The notes under the pieces: generated by a model
What the model saw: only the letters and a program-made list of their open reading frames with translations
Told to the model about the DNA's origin: nothing
Database searches by the model: none
Made by a program: the position numbers and the translations under genes
Shown: piece after piece, positions 11,358 to 23,254 of the stretch
Position numbering within the stretch: position 1 is the stretch's first letter
Layout: each line of letters begins with the position of its first letter
Source: Nereocystis luetkeana
Lineage: Eukaryota > Sar > Phaeophyceae > Laminariales > Laminariaceae
Direction: 5' to 3'
Assembly (NCBI GenBank): GCA_031213475.1
Contig: JARUPZ010000018.1
Coordinates: 3,348,733 to 3,412,732, forward strand
DNA length: 64,000 nt

Positions 11358-12252
11358 GGCACACAGATGGGGTGGGGGCCAGAGCCAAGCCTGGTTATTA
11401 TGATGACACTGCTGTATCGATTTTTACCTCTGCTTGGTGTCGTACATATTGCACTATATAATGCGACTCACCCGAATCAAGTGCTACGGGTAGAGTAGTG
11501 GCAGCCAACCTAGGTTATGACGCACTTCAGCGACTTGTTTAGTTTGTTGGGTGTTGTACGCGCTCTACTACGAGGCGCCCCGCAATCGGCTTTTAGATTC
11601 GCTTCGCACCATAGAGGCTGTCTTCAACCCATTTAGGATCGCAGTCCCGTTTTGGGGACAAACTACCTTGAGTTTGAGCGGATTGTCCCCAAAACGGGAC
11701 TGCGGTTCTAAAAGGGTCAACGATACTGACATTTTTGGTTCGATTACGTCGCACGAATACTCGCGTTCGTTCCGTCCTACGTACCACTCTGTCCCTAAAC
11801 ATAATCAACCTTTGGTTGAATATTGGTGTAAAAAAGGTCCTTATATCTAGGGCCAGGGTGGTATGCAAAGCGCTTGAGCTACCGCAGCATCTGTTTCCCA
11901 CTGTGTTTGATTCTCTGAGGAGTCTTCCAGACCCCCCGCCTATAGGTATTTTCTGAAAGCCACGATTTGCACCGTACGCTGGTTGAGCACCGTCTACGAT
12001 AATATGTTGTCGCCTTGAGCCTGGGCCTTGGCCTCGGTGCGGAAAATGATCCTTATCCGTCGGAACACACAATATGCCTGGCGCGCAATGACCACCATAA
12101 TACGTTTTTCTGTCACATGCTATGTTTGATTTCTCGCCCCGCTTCTGCTCAAAGCTGACCCATCCGGGATGTTGGCGTAATTGCGCTCTAGAGCGCGCGA
12201 TTCGCTCTGAAAGCGTGCTTGGGCTTGCACGCCATTTGCGCCCCCTTGTCAG
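11358..12252. other. Spacer or intron between the WxxF frame and the clathrin-like exons
   Basis: Holds a family A hairpin and one copy of the short dispersed sequence (about 11815-11880). No convincing separate first exon with an ATG for the downstream gene was found. Confidence 0.5.
11624..11720. mobile_element. Family A hairpin MITE, copy 1
   Basis: Arms contain CGCAGTCCCGTTTTGGGGAC and its complement. Flanking TTAA has decayed to TCAA on both sides. Confidence 0.85.
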
Positions 12253-15200
12253 TTCGCTACTGTTCTTCTTGCGGCCCTAATGTTTTGCCGCTGTTTTCTC
12301 TGCCGCCCTCATTTTTTGCCTCTGTTTCCGGCCGGTCTCGACTGCTGGTCTTAACTCCATCCGGAAGGTACCCCATCTCCTGCCTGAGTGCAACGCTAAG
12401 CCCGAGATCGGAGGAACAGGTCATCGCCTTGCTTTCGCACAGTGGAATCCAGGTGAGGCTTCTGATGAATGTCCGTGCCACACAGGTGTTGGGAGACATA
12501 CGACGGCGCTGCATGCAGTAGAGCATGCAGTAGATGGGCGCTCAGCAGAGGTTCAGGTGTCAAGGAGCGATTGGGCAAAGTGAACATTTCGGTAATCTCT
12601 CACAAGCGCAGGCGTCGAAGCTGCTTGCACTGGCGGTTTCATGCCCAAGGAAAATCGCCTTACATTACCGTGCTAAGCCCCAAATATCATTATATTGAGT
12701 TGTCTATTGCATTACAAGTACCCTGACAAATGTTATCATGTGGTATGAGGGCCGAGAACGTTACCCTCGCGGCGACGAGCGCCTGGGGGTATCTGTTCGG
12801 TGTTTCCACCACATATTTTCGCTCGCGATTTTTGCAGTGACGATATGCTCTTGTATCCCTGCCGTGGTGTGTCTAGAAGCAAGCATCCTTCCTTGTTGTC
12901 ACGACGTTCGTCGCGGCTCCCCACTCGTTGAATGTGCTGCGTTGCCGCTGTGGTTACATAATCCCGTGTTGCACGAAGGTCGAGCGTGCCCTTGGTCAGA
13001 CCCCTGCCACAGCAAGAACGTCGTCGGTTTTTTAGTTTAGAAAATACTGGCTGCCGGATTTGATCCCTCGGCCTACCTCGCCTTTCGCCTGCGGACCCGC
13101 TTTCCCTCTCTTGGTCCCTACACTGTTGTTATCGTCAAGTAGGTGTGTTGAGTTCTCCGCGTCACGCCTAGATGGGACGAGGCGTTTTTTTCACTCTCGC
13201 GATAAATTTGTTTTTGCCATTACGGAAACATGAGATCTCCGCGTTCGCACGCCAAGACGACTTGGAGTAGAAGAGAGGCGTTTTACGTACAGTTGAAGAA
13301 CAAAACGAAAATGCTACCTACTTGCCTCCCTCCAATGTGAGTAGATATTCCGTAATCAACCAGCGGCTACTGTTAATAGGAGTTCAGCGTCGTTACTATT
13401 AATAGGAGTGTTTGTATTTTTCTTGCAAATCGCGGTTGTTGGTGTTGTAGGAGCGAGCGCTACCCCTGCTGCTCTTGCCCCACTGCCCAGGTCCCGTGCC
13501 CTCTACGTTTCGATCAATGTCCCCGCGGTCAGTCTCTGACCCGATGCACTCTTTTGAAATGGGAAGGGATAGAGTTTGTTTTCACCTACTGTGTGAAACT
13601 CCCTGTGCCGTCTACAGCGGTCCTTCCTCCGGCAGCGAGCGCGCTACCAACGGATGGTCTGACGGCTTCATTCAGCATCGCCAAATGATGACGTTTGTGT
13701 TCGTGTGTGTTTTTTTTTCCTTGCCCGCTTTTTCTATATAGCCTTGTCTTGGCTGTCTGATTATAGTCCTCCTCCTCCTCCTCCTCCTCCTCCTCCTCCT
13801 CAAAGGTGTTCAGCGTCACCCAAAGAGCTCGCCGGAGACACGAGGTGCTCCCGGGCTCCGACGTGCGGTTCTGGAAGTGGTTGTCGGAAGACGTCATCGT
13901 GATCGTCACTAAATCGGTGGGTGGTTTTGTAAAGGCTGTGAGTTGGATGAATTTCACTGACGACTACCCGTAGTTATTAGGACACGTGCTACTGTCAATA
14001 CGATAGGGGATATAGTAGCACTTTTTTGGCTCAAATTTTTTCTGGATGACGGGGCTCCCTGCTTAAGCCAAAATCGTTGAAACGCCATTTTTTTTTTTGC
14101 GAAATTAGAGTGTTTGCGAAAAGCTGTCTTCAGAAAATTACTTTCCTTCCGCCAAGCAAAAGTGAATTCCCTTCCCATCAAAATATTGGTGTGTTCGCGG
14201 ACGAGGTGAACCAGAGCTTGCAGGCGACGCCTCCGAAATTAAAGCGGGAAGTGGGGGCATGCGGCAACGCGGCCAACCCCAAAAGTGCGAAAAACAACAA
14301 AACAGCGTGCGAGTGGCAACGGCAGCCCAGCAACGGTGTCGGCGTCAAAATTGACCGCAGCACCGCCATGCCATCCCACGGCGCAAGCAGCAGCACAGCA
14401 AGCGGTAGCTACCTAGCGCTAGCCGCAGCTAGGGGCAGCATCAACTTGAACAGCAGATATATAGAGCATCAGCACCAGCTTCCATTTTTGAAATTTCTCG
14501 ATTGCTGCTGCTGCTGCTGCTGCTGCTGCGCTCGGCCTACGCGCGCCACAGCACCGGCGCGCTCCGTTCCGCCACCGCTGCTGCTGCTACTGCAGTATGG
14601 TGGAACTGAAATGATGCACGAACTGTCATGCTGTCGCGCTTTACGATGAGCACGAGAACGTGTACGAGTCCTTTCGGGACGACGCATCCTCGACGACGCC
14701 ATGCGGGCGAGAGCGTGCCGTAGCAGCGGGCCGCGAGCGGTCCGCTAGCACAATCCAACGCCGCTCGTCCGCGTTATATACTCCAGCTACACCTCCCGAG
14801 CCTTTGTGCTCCCACCGGTTGCCGTGTTGTGTACAGCAAGCAGCATGGTACGTGGAGGCGTGGAAGATGCTCGGTGTTTATAAGCCAATGATACGGAGAG
14901 CAAAAACGTACCGTACTTTTCGTCAAATTCGTACCTTCGCTTACATATTTTTTTGCCCTTTGTTTCAAAAACTTCCCTCAAATCCTACCTGCGGTGTTTA
15001 TTTTGGGGAAGGGAAGTAACTACAAGAATACTTTCGCAGACCCTCTACCAGGTACCTGGTAACAGTTTTTGTACACCTATAACAGGCCATGGGATTGTTC
15101 ATCGGATGAGTTTGTAATAGTATAGAGCTACTGTAGTTCCTCAAGCGAAGAACCTCAGAAGAAAAGAAAATGGTGCGCCTCTGCCTTGAACATGTGTCTT

Positions 15201-18200
15201 GAAAGATGGTGGCGAAGCGAGGAGGTCGTGTATTGTCTAGCACATTTTTCCTTGCAAGGCAGATATTTCTGGCTGTCGCGGGGCTCTATCCTTCACCCAA
15301 AAAACTGATTTTGCTTTTCAACCCTTCAAGACCGTGGTCTTGTTTTGGGGACAAACTACTTGAAATTTGAATGGTTTGTCCCCAAAATGAGACTGCAGTT
15401 CTAAAAGGTTTAAAAACAATGAAATTGTGACCCCCGGTAAGCAATCCCATGGCCTGTTGTAAGGTGTACTTGAACGTAATACCGAAAACAAAATTGAGGT
15501 TGTTCCGACGGTTTTGGGTTATATTAAAGTAAGGAGCCCCGTCATTCAGGGAAATAGTTGGGAGGCAAAAAGCGTTACTCCCATCGTAGCACGCGTCGTA
15601 TATATAACAACACATTTTCCCTTACAAGGCAAATACTTCTGACCAACGGGGCTCCGTCCAATAAGGCATGCCTTATCGGTGGGGTAGAGCTTAAGTCTTT
15701 TTTGCAACTTGAATTATGGTATGACCTACCAGGCACGTAGGCCGCAGGGAGTTGTTCGTCGACTCTTGACCTTTTAATTTTTGCCAGGTGTATCAATAAT
15801 CGGTGTATTTGGTGCGTGAGGTATGATATAGCTGGTACATATTCTGCCCGTAAATGCTAAGCTTCTCAAGTGGAGGAGTCTCGGAACAAAATAAGGTTGA
15901 AACTCCACCGTACGTTGGTAGCACGCGTCAATGAAGTATTACAACCGATTGACTTCAGTCTCTCTCGATATGAACGCGTTTCGAACCATAGAACGACCTG
16001 GCCTGTCAGATACGAATGTACCGCAAGGAACCAACTACATGTTAAAGTACCTACGTGGTCTAGTCAACTTATCACTAAATGGGCGGCTTGTCTGTTGTCA
16101 GCAATCTCGCAGCAGCGCTAGTACTGCTGTGCGGTGCGCTGCCGTCAGCAGCTGCTCACATCGGCTCGAGGATACGAGCATGCGTGCCTTCCGTCGTCAT
16201 TGTTGAAAGTGTCGCCAGAAAAAAAGAAATAAAAAACTGGACGACGGTCGGTGAGCTATTTTCGCAGGCACTCTGAATTTATTTGGCTTTCACCCGTTGT
16301 AGTTGACGCAGATTTTTCCCGTCGGCAATCGACCGGCGACAGTTAGCACAGAGTCGTAGCGCCAGAGAAGGCGCCTTCCCTCTTATTACCCGCCGTCCTT
16401 GGAACCAACACCCCTCCCCCCCCCCCCTCAGCCTGTTGATGCAATAAACTCAAAAACATGTACCAGGTACATGTTTTCTCCGCTTGCGTCATTCAGGTGG
16501 TGCTTGACGCCAATACCCCCCCCCCTCGATTTGCTAACGTAGACCAAAACGAAACTAATGTACACGTGTTTGCTGCGCGCTTGCGGCATAATGTTCAGGT
16601 GGTGCTTAGCTGGGACGTGCGAGGGGCGTCAATGCCGGAAACCTTGTTCACGCGGCGGCGACCTTATGACTCGTCCGCACCCACTTCCAACCGGGTTTGC
16701 ACTTACAACTCCACCAGCGACGGCAGGTGACGGAAGGCCCTCTACCTGCTTAGTTGTATCGCATGGCGCGCGCATGCACGGAATCAGGGTCGAGGACTAT
16801 TTGCTTGTCGTTTCACTACATCAAAACGCCCTTTTGACTCGATCCGGCGCTCGTCGTAACCTGCGCATTCTCATATTCATGTTTTACCCGAGAAGCGTTA
16901 GTTTTTTTTGGGCCCGTCCGCAAGAGCGAGCGAGCACAATAACCGCGTTCGCGTGGAGCGCAGCTACAGCAGTCGTCGGCGATCGGTGTATCCACCCACC
17001 GGTGGTGATTCCGTAGAGTACCCCCCCGTATGTGGTAGTTGGTGAGGCGTCCATCCATACCGTAGATTGGTCTCCTGAGACGCAGCAGCAAGGAGAGCAC
17101 GCAAGCGGACGGTAGCTACCGATATTGCATATAGGAGTTGGCGAAGGCGAGGAGACGTACTAGGATAAGGCTGCCTGCTGCTGTCACCACCCCCCTTGCT
17201 CATGCCGAAACGCGGGCTTGAGCTGCACGCGCTGTCCGATCTATATGCGTTGAAGTCACGCACGACTTCGCCTCCCGGAGGGGTTGCTTTTGTGAAAATG
17301 TACTGTCGCTTTTTTTCGTGTGGGGGCCTGCTTCGTGTCAGGGCTTGTTCACCTCATATACATACCGCTGACTCGTGCCCGGTTGGCGATGCAGGTGGGG
17401 TCTGCTGGCCGTGGCCGACAGCGAGCACTTGTGCGATGGTTGCACGCACGAGTCTGACGTGGACGGGGACTGTACTTGTCAGGTAACGACGTCGTTGGCT
17501 TATAGTTACCCACCGGGCATTTCTGTGATCTCGTTCCCTCATGTGCGGTGCTGCCGAACCTCCCGAAATGCAAGCTTGTTTTCGTGTTGCCTGCCTGCCT
17601 GCCTTGCTGCTTATGCTCGCGGACCGTTTTCAAGCTTTTGCAGAACCAGGCGGCTTCCCGCAGTTTTTGACAAGGAACAAGTCTCCCTTTTCATAGGAGC
17701 CCAGCAAACAGTGCCGTCCGGCTGTACACGCCGGTGTGCTTGCTCATTCGTCGAACAGCGCGATTTATTGTTTCGAGCCGTGCACGTCCATGGAAAGCCG
17801 CTGGGCATTCGGGTTGCGGAGCGTGTGTACGGAGAAAGCAGGCAAACTTGTGCACAACGTTGGGGCAGCCGATCTTGTTTTTTGTTGTTGTTCTTTTAGT
17901 ACTGTAGTGGTGTACAGAAGCCGAAATTTGACTCGAACTCCGAGTGCTTTGTCCCCATAAAGGGAGTCCAATCCTTAACCCTTTTAGAACCGCAGTCCCA
18001 TTTTGGGTACAAACCACTTAAATTTCAAGGAGTTTGTCCCTGAAACGGGACTGCGGTTCTAAAGGGGTTAAGGCCTGAAGGGGTTTTGCTGATCGCCCAG
18101 TTCCAGGGTCGTCGTCCCCGGTGGCTTATTAATAGTAGGTGGTCCGCGTGCCTACAAAGTTCAATTTCGTGGGTTCAAGTATCACCGAGTGCATACTCGC

Positions 18201-21200
18201 AAGGACTTTTTTTTGCTTTAAAATTGATTAGCGGAAAGCGCGAAAGCGTGAGTGAGCTACATTCGATGTAAATCGACGAGCAGTGGGGATGCTGAACCTT
18301 ATGCGCGACAGAAAATAAAGGCACGTACCGGGGGGGAGAAGGGACGACACCTGTGACCACGGCTTGTCCAGAAGATCGCTGAGGGTAAAACCTCCTACGA
18401 GTTAAGCTGGAGAGTGAAAGTGATGATTTAAAAAAAAAACTGGACAGGACAGGCTCCAAAGAATTCTGGAGTGGAAGAACACCTCATGAAAAAATAAAAA
18501 TAGAAAAATACAAATACATACACAAAGCAATACGATGCATACTGAATTGAGCGCATTGTACACCTCAAGCAAGAAAATAGTCAGGAACACAAAAAAAGTG
18601 ATAACCCATCCGAAGGAAGAAGGAGAAAAGGAAGAAAAAGGAGAAGAACGAAAAATATTGTCGCCTATTGTAGACCATCTATAAATCCTGCTAACCTGCC
18701 GTTTCTGAGAGGATGTGCAGGGTCTGCATAGCACAGATCCAACCCAGGAAACATACCCAAGACCATGCAGGTCATACAGCTGCCACCCGGCAACATGAGC
18801 TAGATCATACAGATCATACAGATCAGGAATATATCTGCGCTAACAAGGTGTGAAACCTTGCCTCACGCGAGCCCCCCCCCCCCCCCCCCCCCCCGCGCGT
18901 CGTTTTGCCCCGCTTCCGCACAACGCGTCAAAGACTTCCTTAATGGTAGATCTCCAAAGCTTCGACGAGTCGGGAGCCACGCGGTGTTTCCGCGTTCTCG
19001 GCGCTGCTCTGCTGGACGCCCCTAGGCCTCCCGCTGCATCTGCGACTGCGGCGGATGCCCTCCCCGCCGGCGAAGCTTCTCCCAAAAGTGAGAAGAAGAG
19101 AAACGGAGTTTCTTGGCCATGTGGCACACCCTGTGAGGAAGCGAATAAATCTTCGACGATCATATCAATGTATATTTGCATACCTCCGACGGGCCGAGCA
19201 ACACGGCGGAACCGTGCATCGTTACGGAGGCCGGTCGGCTCGTAATCACGGTATATATTGGTCGGTAAGGTAGTTCCGCTTCTGCCCAGAAAGCCCACCA
19301 TATTGTTGGAGGGGGGGGGCGGGTCGTTTGTTGTATACCTGATGCACCCTTTTTTCCTCGGATACTTTTTTTGTACGTGCTGTAATCGTTGCTTTCCGGT
19401 GTCTTTGTTTCATAGCCGAAGCGCCCTGGAGCGCAGCTGGTGGTGGATTTTGTCCCAGATATCCCTTACGAGCCTCCTTGATATATATATATAGATATAA
19501 AAATATATGTATCTATGCATCTTTGTACAAGTAGTACACACATACGTTCACGTTTCCGTTTTTTTTCTTCTGTTTTTTCCACGCCTTCCCCCGCAATATG
19601 CGCGTTGTGGCGGCTATATTGCAGTGCGCGCGTGGAAGGAAGCGCTGCTCGCGGCAATTGTTCCCGACGCGGAGAAACCCGGTGCGAACGTGCTCCAGCT
19701 GTTCAGCCCCGAGGGCGTGATTGGTGGGCACGAAGACGAGTGCCTGTGCTCGGTGGGCCTGCCGGCGGAGCAGCATCAAACCGCAGGTAATGGGTTTATG
19801 TTGTAGTCACGTGTTGGACTGAATAACGGCGCTAAGTATAGTATACATACGAACATACGAAGCTATTTCGTTTCTTTAACTCTGAATAACGGCGCTATAT
19901 ATAAACATTACCGTATATATTTATATATATAGCCGTTTCGTTTTTTTTCACCGCATAGCGGCGGTAAGTTATCATATATAGCTGTTTCGTTTTTTTTCTA
20001 GAATTTTACTGGCGGGTTGTCGATGTCGATGCGACTGGTGATGGAGTTGACAATCCGGCCTGTATGTATATACCTGTACAAATATTGTCACATCGGACAG
20101 ATCTGGGTCTTTCCCAGGACCGATATATCTGTATGATCTGTACGACCTGGCTCACGTTACGGGGTGGGTACTGTGTAATCTGCATGATCTACAGTAGGAC
20201 GTGCTCCCTTGGTTGTATCTGTACTGTACAGATCCTGCACAACCATCTCATAACGGCTCAAGATCTACGTGATCTAGACCGTGATCTGTCTGCAGATGAT
20301 CTGTCGGACCTTGTGATTTTTTCATTCGAAGTATTTGTTGTCTGTTTTTTTTTGCTGTATCATTATCTCAGCGGGTCAGTTGAGTGGTGCATGCTCTGGT
20401 CCGGAGGCCACGAAGTTAGGCCTTCTCTACCCACACAGGCTCATCGTGATTCTTCGAACAACTCCTCATCGCTCGTCGACTGTTTTTTTTCTTTCGTCAA
20501 CTGGCGCTTACTCACGCTACGTATAACACGTGGGCGCTCTCTTCGCTGTTCACAAATGCCAACCCACGCATGTGTGGTGAGCGTTGTTATTGCTCTCAAT
20601 TCTGCAAGCAGCAAGAAAGAGAGAGATACTTTTCGTTCCTTGATTAACGTTTTATGTGGAACCATCTGATTGGTCGACAAACAATGCTGTACATGAATAG
20701 ACCGAGAAAGAGAGTGAAACGTTTTTTTGTTCGTGGTGTCACGTTATCTTTTGGAGGCTGGCCTGTTGACGAGAAGGCAGGTTTCGGGAGTTGTGCGTTT
20801 CTGGGAGCAAAGCCTCTTCTGTGTTTTGGTGGCTCGCTTGGGCGAGAGCAGGGGGGGGGCATGTGTTCGTTGGTGGGAGGTACCAAGTAAGCCACAGTGT
20901 TTTGGTGGCTCGCTCTTCACGATAAAGTGGTCAAACGGGTGGTCGTGCGTTCATTGGCACCCCTCGTCGGCTTTCCCCTCCCCTCTCACCCCCCGCCTAT
21001 ACGTACCGAAACCCTGGATCCCCTACGACCCACGTCGGTTTTCGCCCGCCTGACCTGACGCCCCTCCGCAAAACTTGCATGCACGACAGGCGGCCGTCGA
21101 GTCCGGAAGCGGCTGCGAGAGTCAGGGCTTCCCGCCGTACCGTACCACATCTTGATGTGGAGGCCCGCGCCCGGCGTCAACCTCATCGCCGTGGTGACCC

Positions 21201-21400
21201 TAGGAGGGGCGCTTACGGTTTTCCGGATGCAACCGGAGACAGCGGCCCTCGAAAAGGTTTTCTACAACGGCGAGGCGTTCCCTCCAGGGGTTGTGGAGAT
21301 CGAGGAGGACGCACCGAAGGGTGACGTCATCGCTCTCTCCGCCGGGGTAGGGGAGGACTTTTCTTGGGTGGTTAACCGAGCGTCGTCCGTGGCTGACTGA
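12253..21400 (+). CDS. Clathrin heavy-chain N-terminal propeller-like protein (eight visible exons, N-terminus open)
   Basis: Exons: 12253-12452, 13806-13916, 16599-16726, 17395-17482, 18934-19087, 19625-19786, 20002-20061, 21090-21400. All seven junctions keep frame, giving 403 residues to a TGA at 21398-21400. The match to the clathrin heavy-chain beta-propeller is collinear. EQVIALLSHSGIQ|VFSV corresponds to the K-VIALK...LQIFN strand; next comes the hallmark VRFWKWLSEDVIVIVTKS; then VVLSWDVRGASMP (family: VYHWS-EG); then TYNSTSDGRWGLLAVA (family: INY...KWLLLxGI); then GANVLQLFS; last, VNLIAVVTLGGALTVFRM (family: VIFLITKYGYIHLYDLET). No clathrin heavy-chain repeats follow, so this would be a terminal-domain-only relative, possibly regulatory or competing with true clathrin for adaptor peptides. 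The first exon has no in-frame ATG, so an upstream exon must exist. The acceptors of the first exon (12253 or 12368) and fifth exon (18934 or 18970) are uncertain. Donors are GTGAGG, GTGGGT, GTGACG, GTAACG, GTGAGA, GTAATG and GTATGT. Confidence 0.72.
13768..13800 (+). repeat. (TCC)n microsatellite serving as polypyrimidine tract
   Basis: About ten CTC/TCC units end 5 bp before the 3' splice site of the FWKW exon (exon starts 13806), so the microsatellite is the pyrimidine tract of that intron. Confidence 0.85.
14503..14528. repeat. (GCT)n microsatellite
   Basis: Nine CTG/GCT units inside the second intron of the clathrin-like gene. The 1.5-kb region around it gives open frames on both strands but no splice-flanked exon. 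Confidence 0.85.
15319..15413. mobile_element. Family A hairpin MITE, copy 2
   Basis: Inside the second intron of the clathrin-like gene; several mismatches in the stem (GTGGTCTTG for GCAGTCCCG) mark it as an older copy. Confidence 0.8.
16495..16609 (+). promoter_or_regulatory. Duplicated 3' splice site
   Basis: TTCAG|GTGGTGCTT occurs twice, with AG at 16495-16496 and at 16597-16598. The spacing is 102 bp and the DNA between is open in the same frame, so either acceptor keeps frame. The downstream one fits the clathrin alignment; the upstream one would add 34 residues. Confidence 0.6.
17975..18071. mobile_element. Family A hairpin MITE, copy 3
   Basis: Flanked by intact TTAA on both sides (TTAACCC...GGGGTTAA), inside the fourth intron of the clathrin-like gene. 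Confidence 0.88.
18656..18842. repeat. Family E (GATC-rich) repeat, copy 1, partial
   Basis: Shares the core CACCCGGCAACATGAGCTAG followed by GATCATACAGATC units with the copies near 23.4, 24.4, 26.0 and 40 kb. Lies in an intron of the clathrin-like gene. Confidence 0.65.
18872..18895. repeat. Poly-C run
   Basis: About 24 consecutive C, some 40 bp before the 3' splice site proposed for the exon at 18934. Confidence 0.9.
20080..20320. repeat. Family E (GATC-rich) repeat, copy 2
   Basis: Dense GATCTGTATGATCTGTACG-type motifs directly after the 60-nt seventh exon of the clathrin-like gene, within the last intron. Confidence 0.6.
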
Positions 21401-22285
21401 TACGGTGGGGTGAGGGTGGGGGTGGGGGTGGGGTGGGGTGTGGGGGCGCAGTGGAGCTGTTCTTCTCGCGCCATTTTTTGTTGGTTGGTGGGGGCAGGCG
21501 GGCAAGCAGGCGGGTGATTTGGTCGTCTATCTCACTTGCTTCACTTCCTCGGCCGCACTGGACGAGAAATGTAAGGACCGTGTGGTGTATAAATATCGGC
21601 ACCCGTCGCGGTCCTTGCCTTTTCCGCCCAGAGTGAGTGCTACCTGGTCATGGTTGTACTCGAAGCTTTTCGTTTTTTCCCCCCGTCTTCCAAGGTTTGC
21701 ACCCCCGCCTTGGTTGCAAAGTAGCTCGGAATTGCGCAAGTGTGGTAAGTTGTCATTTTTGGGGTGGTTAAATAGCGACATACCACTGTGGACGTAAATG
21801 CAAGGAGCGATTAGGCAGTCATACTGATACTACACGGTCCTTGTATTTCCGTCCAGAGGTGGTATAGGGATTAAGGAGAGTTTTTTTTTTTTTCGGGGGG
21901 GGGGGCGGGGTTGAACGTAGCAGTAGTTCGTACATAATAGCAGTGAGCGTAGTAGGTTCTTTAAGTTTTTTTTGTTTGTTTGGGTGGGTAGGTGGGCGGG
22001 TGGGTGGGTGGGTGGGTGGGTGGGTGGGTGGCGCCGCCCGCCGGCGTGTGGCAACTTCGGCGGAAATCGATGGCTTGTGCTCTTTTTTAGTTTTCGTCCC
22101 GGTTGTATATGCAGACGACGAAACGAGCCTGAGAGGAGGGCGCTAAAAGAGCGAGTGTGTCTCATGTGATACGCATTTTGCTGTTGTGACGCTGGATGAC
22201 CCGGCCGGCCGACCGCCCGACCTGCCATGCGAAACGGAGATAGATGCAGCCCCTCCTCGGAAAAAGAGAGACGGAACTGGATGAG
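21401..22285. other. Repeat-rich spacer after the clathrin-like gene
   Basis: G-rich (GGGGTG)n just after the stop codon (21405-21440), (GGGT)n at about 21980-22031, and two copies of the short dispersed sequence near 21595-21640 and 21830-21860 (GGTCCTTG...TCCGTCCAGAG). No exon recognised. Confidence 0.5.
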
Positions 22286-22662
22286 ATGGGGAACTTATCG
22301 TTGCAAGATATGGTTGCTAGATATGGGATGGAGAACGTGTTGTTGCAAGACACGGGATTTGAGGAAACCTAGTGTTGCACGATGTGGTCGCAAGTATGAG
22401 GGTGGGAAACTTTTTGTTGCAAGATAATATGATGGGGAACATATTGTTGCAATATTCTTTACAAGATAATGGGATGGGGAACATATTGTTGCAAGATAAT
22501 AGGATGGGGGCCATATTGTTGCAAGAAAATGGGGATGGGGAACATATTGTTGCAAGATAATAGGATGGGGACCATATTGTTGCAAGAAAATGGGGATGGG
22601 GAACATAGTGTTGCAAGATAGCGGGAGGGGGGACATATTGTCGCAAGATATGGGAGGCGCGG
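22286..22662. repeat. Minisatellite of ~30-34 bp units
   Basis: About eleven units of the form GATGGGGAACATATTGTTGC followed by AAGATAATAG or AAGAAAATGG. Units in the centre are most alike and the edges are degenerate. A minus-strand frame across it is a repeat shadow. Confidence 0.88.
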
Positions 22663-23045
22663 ATAAGGATTGGGGCATGAAATAACTTACGGGAAGAACC
22701 CGTGGCGCCAACTGAGTAGGATGTGAATGGAAATGGGACCAGATAGGCAGCAGCACAGAAAGGAGCAATGGCTCATAAAGTAGGAGGGCACGTAGACTGC
22801 GTGCGTACGTAGCGTACGTACGGTACGTACGTACATGCAACCCCGCAAGGCGCGACGTGTGTCGTGTCCTGCACTACTTAAATCCTGTAAAAAGTCAATG
22901 GCATGAGGTAAAGCCCACGGTGGGTGGGTCAGGTCAAGTTCTTAATTACACACGTGGCAATCTCCACTAGCCTATTCATGCCGCTTTCGAAATCATCCGA
23001 ATCTCGCGGACTTCGGAACGGTGATTTCCGGGTACTTGCCGTGCC
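22663..23045. other. Spacer, no gene seen
   Basis: Contains GTACGTACGTAC-type self-complementary sequence near 22805-22832; nothing coding recognised. Confidence 0.4.
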
Positions 23046-23046
23046 A

Positions 23047-23092
23047 CGCACTACTACTACTACTACTACTACTACTACCACTACTACTACTA
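23047..23092. repeat. (ACT)n microsatellite
   Basis: About fifteen ACT units with one CAC interruption. Confidence 0.9.
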
Positions 23093-23126
23093 CTGCAGTA
23101 CCGAGGAGCGCTCTTATCGCATTCAA

Positions 23127-23250
23127 AATGTCTCCAGCACGCACGCTCGAACAGGAAGTCGGCGAGATTCGAACATGTTTGGGCTTGTTGGTTCGTCACC
23201 AGCCGCTACGAAAAAGAATAAGCGGGTCTCACCGCCAGAGAGAATGTAAG
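23127..23250 (-). repeat. tRNA-derived SINE-like sequence, copy 1
   Basis: Read on the minus strand it has GTTCGAATC (an RNA polymerase III B-box match) followed by CGAGCGTGCGTGCTGGAGAC. That tail is shared, with one change, with the copy at 34.4-34.5 kb. No cloverleaf could be folded by eye. Confidence 0.45.
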
Positions 23251-23254
23251 GTAG

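Noticed and set aside
16079-16276. 65-codon frame beginning with a signal-peptide-like stretch
   Set aside because: Lies inside the second intron of the clathrin-like gene, has no homology and no splice partner.
17700-17870. Extra exon between the fourth and fifth exons of the clathrin-like gene
   Set aside because: An open stretch contains weakly similar residues, but no GTGAG-type donor is present and exons four and five already join in phase without it.
22295-22840. 181-codon minus-strand frame with a repeated SPSxYLATI pattern
   Set aside because: Produced by the minisatellite unit; no splice signals, and unit lengths are not all multiples of three.
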